Of a DNA stretch of 64,000 bases, positions 54,706-64,000 are shown one piece after another; position 1 is the first letter of the stretch, and the number at the start of each line of letters is the position of its first letter. Position numbers and translations under genes: made by a program. The notes beneath the pieces are model-generated. The model saw only the letters and a program-made list of their open reading frames with translations. It was not told the origin of the DNA and did not search any database. Source of the DNA: Clostridiales bacterium (GTDB taxonomy: Bacteria > Bacillota > Clostridia > Christensenellales > Pumilibacteraceae); assembly GCA_022508445.1 (NCBI GenBank), contig JAFLVG010000005.1, positions 1 through 64,000 of the forward strand. Reading direction: 5' to 3'.

Positions 54706-55350
54706 ATGCAACAAATAACAACGAAAATCTCTTACGGCGTTTATGTCGTTACGACCTGGACGGAAGGTAAGCCGACGGGCTGTATCGCCAACAGTATAAT
54801 GCAGGTAACGTCAAAGCCTGCGACATTTGCCGTGAGTATAAACCACGACAACTTTACCAACGAGTGTATCAAAAAGACGGGCAAGTTCGCAATAAGCGTG
54901 CTTGCCGAGGATTCCGATCCCGCAATTATCGGCACATTCGGATTTAAATCGGGCAGGGATACCGATAAATTCGCGAATGTAGGGTATGCGGTCGAGTCGC
55001 GGTTGCCCGTCTTGGACGACAGTTGCGGTTATATCGTGTGCGACGTAATCGACACAATGGAAACGTCCACGCACACAGTGTTCTTGGGCGAGGTTAAAGC
55101 GTCAGAGCAGTACGGCGACAGAAAGCAGATGACTTACGACTATTACCACAAGGTCATCAAGGGCAAAAGCCCCAAAACCGCTCCCACTTACGTCGAAGCG
55201 CAGGAATCGGCGCAAGGCGCATCGGAAGCGAAACCCAAGCGCAAATACGTGTGTGAAATCTGCGGATATGTGTACGAGGGCGACGAACTGCCCGACGATA
55301 TAACTTGCCCGATCTGCGGCGTCGGCAAAGACCAATTCAAAGAAATATAA
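54706..55350 (+). CDS. hrb: flavin reductase-rubredoxin fusion (high molecular weight rubredoxin)
   Basis: Flavin reductase-like N-term ([39 protein letters not shown]) and C-term rubredoxin '[31 protein letters not shown]'. Confidence 0.92.
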   Translation: MQQITTKISYGVYVVTTWTEGKPTGCIANSIMQVTSKPATFAVSINHDNFTNECIKKTGKFAISVLAEDSDPAIIGTFGFKSGRDTDKFANVGYAVESRLPVLDDSCGYIVCDVIDTMETSTHTVFLGEVKASEQYGDRKQMTYDYYHKVIKGKSPKTAPTYVEAQESAQGASEAKPKRKYVCEICGYVYEGDELPDDITCPICGVGKDQFKEI

Positions 55351-55384
55351 AATCGAATTCTGTTATAAGTGAATTTTGATGAAG

Positions 55385-55424
55385 CAAAAATCGGCATCTG
55401 CTTGCGCATTTGCCGATTTTTTTC
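55385..55424 (+). terminator. Rho-independent terminator
   Basis: aaaaatcggcatctgc-ttgc-gcatttgccgattttttt. Confidence 0.75.
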
Positions 55425-55609
55425 GCGGTGCGATGCAGGATTTTCGCGTTTTGTTTTGCGGCAACCCGTTCGAGTTGCATCCCAACGATAGAGAAGGGTT
55501 GTTGATTGTGCACTTTTAAGTGTGAGCGCGAGGGAGAGGAGAACTCCCTACATGACCGAACGCGATACACGCAAAAAGGGCGCAATATGCGCCCTTATAT
55601 GCCGTTTGG

Positions 55610-55694
55610 TGGTGCGGAGGACGAGACTTGAACTCGTACGGTGTTACCCACAGGCTTCTGAGACCTGCGCGTCTGCCAATTTCGCCACCCCCGC
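55610..55694 (-). tRNA. tRNA-Leu (anticodon CAG), CCA encoded
   Basis: Minus strand GCGGGGGUGGCGAAAUUGGCAGACGCGCAGGUCUCAGAAGCCUGUGGGUAACACCGUACGAGUUCAAGUCUCGUCCUCCGCA-CCA; 7-bp acceptor stem, loop CUCAGAA. Confidence 0.95.
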
Positions 55695-55886
55695 AGACAA
55701 AGACAATTATACATGGTTTACTCTGCCTTGTCAAGCAATGCGCGGGTGATTTTTGTCGGCACCTGTCCTCATTTCATATATAATATCGGTGGATATTCAA
55801 AGCAGTCAAAGACAGCCCGAGTATAGAGCATGGCAAAATTGTGTTTACGTTACTGTCTATCGGCGCATAAATTATTCAAAAAAGTG

Positions 55887-55955
55887 TTGACAAATTATGA
55901 ACAATGTGTTAACATGTACCTGTATAAACATACAATTATGAACAAATTGTTAACA
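55887..55955 (+). promoter_or_regulatory. promoter TTGACA-N17-TAACAT overlapped and followed by a 22-nt direct repeat
   Basis: AATTATGAACAATGTGTTAACA (55893-55914) and AATTATGAACAAATTGTTAACA (55934-55955), 20/22 identical. Confidence 0.65.
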
Positions 55956-55984
55956 AATCGGCGTTTAGCCGGAGAGGTAATGGT

Positions 55985-58900
55985 ATGACAAAACATACGG
56001 ATAAAACTAACGTCATAAGACTTGGCAAGGGGCGTCGCGCATTCATACTGATTGCGTCGATTTTCACTGCTATTGCGGTAGCCGTCGCTTGCGCATTGTG
56101 CTTTGACACATCGAAGCCCGTTTCGGTAGGGGATGTTGAATCAAGTGTTTCCACATCTGCAACGACCTACTCCAATCTGACGGGCGATAAGACTGCCGCA
56201 GGTGCTCTAAACAACGGCGATATTATCAATTATACATATAACGGCGGTGTGTATTCGATTAAATTGCCCAAAGGCACATTCAAGTTCGAAGTTTGGGGTG
56301 CGCAAGGCGGGTATTACGATACCGGTTGCTTGGGCGGCAAGGGTGGTTACACCTATATATCCTCTTACGAAGTAACGGCCACGGCTGGTCAATATATATA
56401 TATAGTTGTCGGAAGCCAAGGCGGCAACGGATCAAGCGGAGCAAAGGCCGGCGGTTATAACGGCGGCGGAAGCACGAACATAGGCAACAGCGGCGGTGGC
56501 GGCGGCGGTGCAACGCACATGGCGCTTGCGTCCGGCTTGCTTAAAAACGTTTCCAGCTCTAACGTATTGCTCGTCGGCGGCGGTGGCGGCGGATCCACTA
56601 CCAGTGCGCACAGCGGCACATACGGTCAAGGCGGCTACGGCGGCGGCGGAAATGCTTCCGGCGGCGCGTCGAGCGGCGGCTGGATTGACGGTGCCGGCTA
56701 CCAAGCGAAGGGTGGCACAACTTCTGCCGGCGGCGCGGGTGGCAAAGGCGCTACGACGACATCATGCACATACGTCATCGGCGGCAACGGCTCTTACGGT
56801 CAGGGCGGCGTCAGCAATGCGAGCTACGAAGCAGGCGGCGGCGGTGGCGGCGGCTACTACGGCGGCGGCGGTGGCGGCGGCGACAACAACAGTGCCGGCG
56901 CAGACGGAAGAACGGGCGGCGGCGGCGGCTCCGGTTATATCAAATCCGGATATTCGGGCAGCGGCACAAGCAACAGTCAATCCGGCAACGGCACGGCGAG
57001 AATTACCGTTCTCTCCGTCAACCAAGCTCCTGCGGCAAAGACCACAGCGTCGAGCACGCTAAAAAGCAACACCACGTATTACCGTGGCGCGCAAACTATT
57101 TCGTTCACTCCCGACGATATAGCGACCGACCCCGACGCTACAAAGACAACGCTGTATTTCACAAACGGAACTGCGTCCAACCTCGACACTTTCCAGAATG
57201 CGAATACGAAAAACCAGAATCTTTGGATTAACTCGGCTTGTACGACTCTTGCGACCAAGTATGTACAATGGACGTGTGTATCCAACCGTCAGATAAACAT
57301 CACAAATATACTCTTGTATCCGCGCAAGGGCGCTGACGGCTGCGCCACAGACGGTATTTTGATTTTGTACACAAAGGTGCGCGACAACTTCGGATCTTCG
57401 ACGGCTCGCGGTTGGTCGATTATACCGATTTATATAAGGGTGGGCGACAGAGCCTTGACGGCAAAAACAGATAAGCTTTTGACCAAAACGTATACGCGTT
57501 CCGACAATGTTCAATACACTTACAGATACGGAGATCCCACGCACACCGGAACTTCCGATGCAAGTAAGAATTACGACTATATCAACAACCCTAACTCCAT
57601 ATACAATCCCAACGGCTCGGGCAAAACCGTATTCTTGCCCAAGTCGATAGCGCCTACCGATTCGGCAGGATACACGATATACGCGAGCGACCTCTATACC
57701 GACGCCGATACGTCGCACGATAAGGTCGCATTCAAAACGGTCGCGTCCACGTCGTATACTACATATTACACCATAACGTATAATTCGAATTCCGATTATG
57801 CGTCCGGCTTGGTGCCGTCGATTACAATCAAACCGACGGGCGTCCGTCCGAGCGGCGCCATTTATGTGGCGGCGACTATAACGGCACAGACGAGCGAAAC
57901 AGGCAGCAAGGTAGGAATCGGCGCGGCCAATACGGCGGTCACGCTTGTTTTCCGCATGTCCAACACGCGCCCGTATTTCGCGTCGACGCAGGCATTGCCG
58001 AGCACAGTCAATCTGACAGAGCCGCTTGTAACCCTCGCTCCCGGCGGCGTAGCCACCGTAAACCTCAAATCCATGGTTTACGATATGGACGACTCTACTC
58101 TTTCGAAGCATACGTTCGCACAGACGGTCAACGACGTTGTAATACCGACAGGCGAATACATCCAAGTCGACATGTCCAATGTGCGCATTCCGCTCAAAAC
58201 CAATGTAGGGAGCAACTACGCGGCGTACGACAACGACTCAAACAAGGCAAGTACGTCATACAAGACAGGGCAAGGAACTGTTCAGACAACGTTTAAACAA
58301 GGACTGATTGCGCCTGTCGGCAGTGCGAATGCCTCGACGGCAAACGTGCTGTACAGCTTTGACAACAGTCAGACAATACGCTTTACCGCGCGTGCGGCAA
58401 CGCAGTATCAGTATTCGGATAAGGCAAACTCCACACATTCGCGCAAGGGCGACTTCTACATACTCGTGCGCGTAATAGATCCGTCGGACACTGCCGATAC
58501 GGGTATTTGGTTCCCCATTGCGATAAAGGTCAATTCATCGGCTCCGACTACAATCACGCCCTCGGCCGCTAACTTCACGCTTGAATTTACGCAGTATACC
58601 GACGGCGTTGAGGATCAACTCAATCCAAGCGACGCGAAAAAGGGCAGAGACGCTATACAAAATCCCGAAAGCGGTATCGTTATAACGCCTATAAGCTACA
58701 CGGACGCCAACGGCGTGCTTCGCGGCATAGGAACTACAAACTCATCGTTCGGCACAAACGGCAATCACGCAAGTCCGTTTGCGGTCGATCCCGACGGGTT
58801 TATGTACCCGAGTGGCACCACAACCGCTTCGCCTATACTTCCGTTAAACGATTTGGCGTTGCTTTACGGAACGAGCGACTTCAATAACATCAATATAGCT

Positions 58901-61900
58901 AACATCGTAAACCGCTACGATACCACGAGCTTCTTCGACATCTCCGTAGTAAGCCTTTACGCAGACCGTCAAGTGTTCAGTCAGCTCAATCTTTCTGATG
59001 CACAGCTCGCTGCTTTGGGCGTCAAGACATACAGCGACGGAAATGCAGGATATGAGTTCAAGGGTTTGCGTATAATTCCCAAACGTTCTACAAACGATGA
59101 GTTCTTCCAGATTGAGGTTAAGACTGTCGACACACGTGGCACGCAGGGGCTTGTTACCGTCTGCATTAAAGTGCTTAACCGCAGGATAGAGGCGCGTCGC
59201 GGAAGCTACGAGGGCAATAACGGAAACGAATCGACGGCGTACAGGATCAATCCGATTACGAACGTCGGCACATACACCAGAAATACAAACATCGGCGCGC
59301 TTGCCGTCAACTACACAATCGAATGCAACGACATTGTCAGACTTACGCCGTATGATTTCGCATACGATTTCGACGTAGATCCCGACAATAGCCAGCTCAA
59401 CCCCAGAGGCGGTGCGCTCAATACTAACCCCGCTGACAGCGGATTCCAAGAAGCCGCAAATTATATAAGAAAGCCTTACAATATCAAGCATACTTCGTCA
59501 CCGAGTGCGCTTGCTCAAAACACGAGCATAGTTTACGGACAACAGCTCACGTTTATCAACACAGGCAATATCATTGCCAATGCCGGGCAGTACAGCAACT
59601 ATATAAGTGTTGCAATGGGCAAATGCAAGGTAGGCAATACCGAGTATGAAATACCTTGCATCGAGATTGAAGGTCTTTCGCGTACCACATCTGCGATAGT
59701 CCAGCTTCGTTTTACGATAAGCGACGGCAGCACGACCATTAACTGTGTTATAACCGTAACGGTCAAAAACTCCGCTCCCACTCGTGTAAACAACAATGTT
59801 TATCAGCTTACCGCAGGTGTTAAGGACGGCTACACTAACTCGTTGGAATTGGCGGTAGACGAAATAGCCGTAGATAAGGACGGCGATATTCCGACGTTCG
59901 TCACCGATCCGGTCCATATCTATGCAAAGGTCGACAACGCTTACTACGAAGCACTCGACGCCGACATGAACGGCGTTGATATCGATTCGCCGCAAGCCGT
60001 CTACAAAATGTCCGACTATATTTATGTCTCGATTGCTAAAAACAGTTTGGGCTTGGACGTAGTGTATGTACGCGCGCTCTCTTCGACTGAGTTTTTCACC
60101 AGGCAGATTTATCTCGCAGTCAGGGTTAAGGACGGATTCCGCGCTCAACCCGAAGAGGTTACGCTTTATATACTCATAAACGTCATCAACTCAGAGCCTA
60201 CAATGGCGACGGACACGCTCGTCGTCGACAGCAATGGCAACTATTCTTGGATGATAGAGTGCGAGGATACCGAAAAGACGCTGTCGCGCTACATCGTCAA
60301 CAGCCGCGAGCTTTGCGAATCGCCGGCCATACCTGCGATAACCGCCAATAAGATTTGGTTGTTCGATGACGCCGACGGACAGCAAGAGGTCATACTCAAT
60401 CCGCTCTCGTGGATTAAGGATACCAACTATTCCGGTGCGCTTATCAGGAAAACAACGGCAAGCGTAATTACTTCCGAAATGTTCACATCGTCCACAGAGC
60501 CCACACTTAACGCCGGCGTAATTTACACTAAAACTTACACGTCCGGTGAAGATCAGTACTTAAATATCGAGCCCATATTCTTTGAGAAATCGTATAGCAA
60601 CGGCAGGGCTGTATTTACTCCATTGCCGCTCGACAGCGAGAAAGTCAAGACGAGCCAATATTGGGCGCTCAGAATTATAGACAAGGGAACCGGTACGAGC
60701 GACGCACTGCGTACTCAGATTGCTATCGCCGTCAAGGACGATCAACACAGTGCTACGCTGTATACAGCCGATAAATCGAAAGAAATCGAAGAGCATTCTT
60801 CGTCGCTTACGGTTCTCAATTTCTTCTACGGATACAAAATGCCGGGCGTTCTTGCGCTTCATAACTACTATCGTACCGACGGCAATGCAGAGGCTGCGAC
60901 TTCGGTTGTCGGTGGCAACGAGGAAGGAAAATTTGTTGTTGACAAGGACGGCGTAAGAGCGTATCAGTTCAAAAACAAAGCTATTCCGGGCACCGCAGAA
61001 GAGTTGCGCAACGCCACGTTTATCGATAATTTTAAATATCAATATTATGTCGATAAGCTCACTCGCGGAACGACGTCCGAAGCCACATACAAGCATTATC
61101 CTGTCAATGAAGGCAGTGCGTTCTATTACAGCCCGATTGAGGTCGGTGGCGTGTACGGCGGTGAAAAAGCGATTGTGCCTATCAGCTACATCGCGTTGCC
61201 TTCGTCTGCGAAAACAGGTATAACCGAGGACAGGGCGCATGTTACTTTCGCAAACGCTACGGCGAACACGAGTATGCTGAATAAAAACGGCAATAAGCTC
61301 AACGATAACGAATATTACAGCTGGTCGCAGGATAACGCGAACGACCGCAATGCCATATTCGAAAACCTCACGCTGTCTGATGGCATTCAGGTATGGACAG
61401 GGTGGAATCAAATAAGCCAAAACCCGTATATAGATATCAAATATGTGTCGAATACCAAGTTCCTCGGACCGCAAACCGGAGTTAACCGCTACCGCAACAG
61501 CAGCAGATTCGAGGTATCGGTTCAAACGGACAGCAACTCGCATTCGATAACATTTATCGACGCGAACGATAACAGCGGCAACAGCAACTGCCGCGAGGAT
61601 AAGTTCGGATTCGAGTTCGGCAAGAAGGATGGGGGCGAACGTCCGACCGGTTATCTTAAACTGACCGTCGCGCTCAAAACGACGACCAGTGCGGCGTCCG
61701 GCGACGATACGGATAGCGCTGTCGAGTACGTTGAGGTCGATATTAACCTCAAAAATACGTTCGCGAAGATCGTAGATGCGAGCGGTAGCGAGAAAGACAA
61801 GGGTTATGTGGATGATGAGTCGGTCAAAATGACGACGCGCGACTCTGTCGGCAAGACCGTTATCTTGAACGATTACAAAAACGGAGTCGATAACGCCAAG

Positions 61901-64000
61901 GGCGACGTCAAGCTGTTCTTCTCGGATCCTGACGTCACGGATACGGTGAAATTCTATATCCCGTCGGCAACAGGAACGATGAATCGCGACGAAATCGATC
62001 ATGTTGCAAACAACTTCAACTTCCGTCAGAGTGAAAACGGTGTTATACAGTATTTTAACGGCACGCAGGATGCCGATAAGTACACATACAAACCCAACCC
62101 CGACTTTGACAAGTTCTTCACCGTTTCACCCGCAACAGGCTCTGCGTCCATACTGCAATTCATACCGGTTGCAAAAACGCAGGTGAACATTCCTTCGGGA
62201 GCTACTCGCACACAATATCTCACCGATCACAATTTGAAAGAGGATGCCGGCGGCGTATACTATCCGTTCCGCATACTTGTGTACGACGACATTTCCGGCT
62301 CGTCATTCCTCGACGGTTCGTGGTACACGTACATCATCAAGGTTTATATCGCAAACGACGATATCACGGTTGTCGATTCTATAACCGATAAGTACACGTC
62401 GACCAATCCAACCTACAACAATAAGCCTAACTACAAGTTCAAGCTCTCCAAGAATGTCGACTTCTTCGTAGACGTTTCTTCGCTTCTCGTAGACAACGAC
62501 ATCGTAACAAGCGGCATGTCCTTTGCTGTCAAGACCGACACCGCATGGACGTCGTTGGAAAAAGAGCAACAGTACATTCATGACTACTTCGTGATGCCCG
62601 CGGCATCGGCAGGCGTAGTTCTTAAAAATCCCAACTCTTCCGGAGCGTCTCCCGTGACGGTCAGCGCGCCCGATGCAGGTTCTGAAATGCCCAAAACGGC
62701 GCTCGTGTTCCGCGCAAGCAGTGCGTTTGTCGGTAGCTACGATATTGCGTATACGTTTGAAGACAGCGTTCGCGAAATGGGTGGCGGAACGGGTTCGTCG
62801 GTTATGATCGTGTTCACGGTCGAGTACAACAACGAGAGTCCGACCGCGCATTCCGATACGTTTGACGGCGGCTCCGCTCTCAGTGTCGTCATGAAGCACG
62901 GCGATTACTTCACCGTCTATGCGGCAGACTCAACGTTGTTTGCAGGCGACGCTATCGGTGGATTTACTTCCGTTAAAACCCTCCGTGATGTTAAGTTCCC
63001 GACAGGCGCGGCAGTGGCGCAGACAGCGAAAGAGATGCGCAACAGCTTCCAATTCAAAGACGAAATGACTTACGGCTCGCAAGCTGCCGTCGGCAATCTC
63101 GGCTCGCTTATAGTCGGTAACGACGATGCGCCCAGCACGCTTCGCTTTGCGAAATACACTTTGACCAACAGCAATACAAGCTTGTTGGATATCACAGAAG
63201 GCACTCGCTATGCAAAAGAGGGTAGCACCGCACAGCTTCCCATGAGCTACACAATCAAGGCAAACGCCGTAGGATCTACTACAATGGCGTTGGAGATTGA
63301 AGACGGCTCGGGAGCAAAGACAACCGTAAATATCAACATTATTGTTGTATCCACGCCGCCCGCAAGCAAGGAATCGGCTATTTCCGGATTGACGCGCGTA
63401 GATGCCGAACAGTCCATATACTCTATGTCGATTGCTTACGGCGAATCCAAATCGCTTTCGTTCGTCGGATTCATGAACGATATCGATGACGGCGATAACG
63501 AGGGCTTGGACGTCAACGTAAATGCAGACGGCACTGACTATACGATTACCAATCCCGAAGGCGTTTCGGCGATTACGGCAAGAACGGAATCGACTCAGTT
63601 TGGCGGTAAGAGCGTTGTAATCACGGCTATCGACTTCATCCCGATGGCAAACGAATACGCAACCGTATCGTTCCGCGTCAAAGACGCACACAATGCTGTC
63701 TCCAACCTTGTCACGATAAGGGTTTACGTCACTCCGAGCGAAGTGCAATCCGTTGCGACGCAAAACAATGTTTACAACGTAACGCTCAAAAGCTACGATC
63801 AGTACGAATCTGACGGCACTCCCGTTACCGTAAACATTGTAGACCTTCCTGCGACGGCGCACGTATTCTCTGATATCGCGGTTGCGGCCCCTTCGGCGCA
63901 ATACGACGTAAAACTGTACGCACTCCTTGCAAAGAATGAGGACGGCACGTTCTCCAACGTAAGGGAAAACAACGCCGCATTCAATCCGAGTGAAGCATTG
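55985..64000 (+). CDS. giant secreted adhesin-like protein, Gly-rich N-terminal domain followed by many Ig/cadherin-like modules; truncated at window end
   Basis: ATG 55985 after GGAGAGG; hydrophobic signal 'AFILIASIFTAIAVAVACALCF'; 'FKFEVWGAQGG' Gly-rich domain; frame runs to base 64000 (2672 codons). No same-frame ORF is listed in the track there, which fits a frame with no stop. Confidence 0.85.
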   Translation, partial: MTKHTDKTNVIRLGKGRRAFILIASIFTAIAVAVACALCFDTSKPVSVGDVESSVSTSATTYSNLTGDKTAAGALNNGDIINYTYNGGVYSIKLPKGTFKFEVWGAQGGYYDTGCLGGKGGYTYISSYEVTATAGQYIYIVVGSQGGNGSSGAKAGGYNGGGSTNIGNSGGGGGGATHMALASGLLKNVSSSNVLLVGGGGGGSTTSAHSGTYGQGGYGGGGNASGGASSGGWIDGAGYQAKGGTTSAGGAGGKGATTTSCTYVIGGNGSYGQGGVSNASYEAGGGGGGGYYGGGGGGGDNNSAGADGRTGGGGGSGYIKSGYSGSGTSNSQSGNGTARITVLSVNQAPAAKTTASSTLKSNTTYYRGAQTISFTPDDIATDPDATKTTLYFTNGTASNLDTFQNANTKNQNLWINSACTTLATKYVQWTCVSNRQINITNILLYPRKGADGCATDGILILYTKVRDNFGSSTARGWSIIPIYIRVGDRALTAKTDKLLTKTYTRSDNVQYTYRYGDPTHTGTSDASKNYDYINNPNSIYNPNGSGKTVFLPKSIAPTDSAGYTIYASDLYTDADTSHDKVAFKTVASTSYTTYYTITYNSNSDYASGLVPSITIKPTGVRPSGAIYVAATITAQTSETGSKVGIGAANTAVTLVFRMSNTRPYFASTQALPSTVNLTEPLVTLAPGGVATVNLKSMVYDMDDSTLSKHTFAQTVNDVVIPTGEYIQVDMSNVRIPLKTNVGSNYAAYDNDSNKASTSYKTGQGTVQTTFKQGLIAPVGSANASTANVLYSFDNSQTIRFTARAATQYQYSDKANSTHSRKGDFYILVRVIDPSDTADTGIWFPIAIKVNSSAPTTITPSAANFTLEFTQYTDGVEDQLNPSDAKKGRDAIQNPESGIVITPISYTDANGVLRGIGTTNSSFGTNGNHASPFAVDPDGFMYPSGTTTASPILPLNDLALLYGTSDFNNINIANIVNRYDTTSFFDISVVSLYADRQVFSQLNLSDAQLAALGVKTYSDGNAGYEFKGLRIIPKRSTNDEFFQIEVKTVDTRGTQGLVTVCIKVLNRRIEARRGSYEGNNGNESTAYRINPITNVGTYTRNTNIGALAVNYTIECNDIVRLTPYDFAYDFDVDPDNSQLNPRGGALNTNPADSGFQEAANYIRKPYNIKHTSSPSALAQNTSIVYGQQLTFINTGNIIANAGQYSNYISVAMGKCKVGNTEYEIPCIEIEGLSRTTSAIVQLRFTISDGSTTINCVITVTVKNSAPTRVNNNVYQLTAGVKDGYTNSLELAVDEIAVDKDGDIPTFVTDPVHIYAKVDNAYYEALDADMNGVDIDSPQAVYKMSDYIYVSIAKNSLGLDVVYVRALSSTEFFTRQIYLAVRVKDGFRAQPEEVTLYILINVINSEPTMATDTLVVDSNGNYSWMIECEDTEKTLSRYIVNSRELCESPAIPAITANKIWLFDDADGQQEVILNPLSWIKDTNYSGALIRKTTASVITSEMFTSSTEPTLNAGVIYTKTYTSGEDQYLNIEPIFFEKSYSNGRAVFTPLPLDSEKVKTSQYWALRIIDKGTGTSDALRTQIAIAVKDDQHSATLYTADKSKEIEEHSSSLTVLNFFYGYKMPGVLALHNYYRTDGNAEAATSVVGGNEEGKFVVDKDGVRAYQFKNKAIPGTAEELRNATFIDNFKYQYYVDKLTRGTTSEATYKHYPVNEGSAFYYSPIEVGGVYGGEKAIVPISYIALPSSAKTGITEDRAHVTFANATANTSMLNKNGNKLNDNEYYSWSQDNANDRNAIFENLTLSDGIQVWTGWNQISQNPYIDIKYVSNTKFLGPQTGVNRYRNSSRFEVSVQTDSNSHSITFIDANDNSGNSNCREDKFGFEFGKKDGGERPTGYLKLTVALKTTTSAASGDDTDSAVEYVEVDINLKNTFAKIVDASGSEKDKGYVDDESVKMTTRDSVGKTVILNDYKNGVDNAKGDVKLFFSDPDVTDTVKFYIPSATGTMNRDEIDHVANNFNFRQSENGVIQYFNGTQDADKYTYKPNPDFDKFFTVSPATGSASILQFIPVAKTQVNIPSGATRTQYLTDHNLKEDAGGVYYPFRILVYDDISGSSFLDGSWYTYIIKVYIANDDITVVDSITDKYTSTNPTYNNKPNYKFKLSKNVDFFVDVSSLLVDNDIVTSGMSFAVKTDTAWTSLEKEQQYIHDYFVMPAASAGVVLKNPNSSGASPVTVSAPDAGSEMPKTALVFRASSAFVGSYDIAYTFEDSVREMGGGTGSSVMIVFTVEYNNESPTAHSDTFDGGSALSVVMKHGDYFTVYAADSTLFAGDAIGGFTSVKTLRDVKFPTGAAVAQTAKEMRNSFQFKDEMTYGSQAAVGNLGSLIVGNDDAPSTLRFAKYTLTNSNTSLLDITEGTRYAKEGSTAQLPMSYTIKANAVGSTTMALEIEDGSGAKTTVNINIIVVSTPPASKESAISGLTRVDAEQSIYSMSIAYGESKSLSFVGFMNDIDDGDNEGLDVNVNADGTDYTITNPEGVSAITARTESTQFGGKSVVITAIDFIPMANEYATVSFRVKDAHNAVSNLVTIRVYVTPSEVQSVATQNNVYNVTLKSYDQYESDGTPVTVNIVDLPATAHVFSDIAVAAPSAQYDVKLYALLAKNEDGTFSNVRENNAAFNPSEAL

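Noticed and set aside
56440-56960. Dense GGC/GGT tracts looking like a tandem repeat or CRISPR-like block
   Set aside because: No constant repeat/spacer structure; explained by the Gly-rich coding domain of the giant protein.
60560-62002. 480-aa minus-strand ORF (and 57059..58165, 59498..60148, 62930..63901 on minus)
   Set aside because: All are antisense shadows of the continuous plus-strand giant adhesin frame; composition (R/C/V/I rich) is non-protein-like and no SD sites support them.

Overview
The window looks like chromosomal DNA from a Clostridia-like Firmicute. Support for this comes from consensus sigma-A promoters, AAGGAG ribosome-binding sites and gene content. It opens with the 3' part of a 5S rRNA. 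Next is a SipW-type (Ser/His) signal peptidase followed by four secreted proteins carrying the matching '(Y/F)AKW' signal-peptide motif, a TasA/camelysin-like arrangement. Housekeeping genes follow: cls, a TIM-barrel isomerase, pgk, and the run tsaC(ywlC)-ywlE-rpiB. That run leads directly into a nine-gene V-type ATPase operon whose K subunit keeps the Na+-ligand residues. After that come guaB, gpsA, two InlB-repeat lipoproteins, glyS, a 57-aa peptide with 28% Cys, an ECF S-component next to coaX, hom, a 1147-aa membrane-anchored surface protein, pyrG, mntP, an ABC exporter, purA, a 1432-codon BadF/HgdC-type activase, a flavin reductase-rubredoxin fusion and tRNA-Leu(CAG). The window ends inside a giant secreted Gly-rich/Ig-like adhesin, open for at least 2672 codons. 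The most unusual candidates are four. (1) A 666-aa protein (42580..44580) whose C-terminus resembles the RnlA/RNase LS HEPN toxin (Rx4H motif RNFFAH). It is joined through a long linker carrying two AT-hook-like KRKRGRP motifs, and no antitoxin gene is visible beside it. (2) The SipW-type locus, whose peptidase has a ~330-aa cytoplasmic tail. (3) The tandemly duplicated Cys-rich micro-protein. (4) A set of genes whose -10 boxes sit 7-9 nt from the ATG, implying leaderless mRNAs. No CRISPR array, transposase or prophage was seen. All homology calls are from reading motifs by eye; no database search was run.
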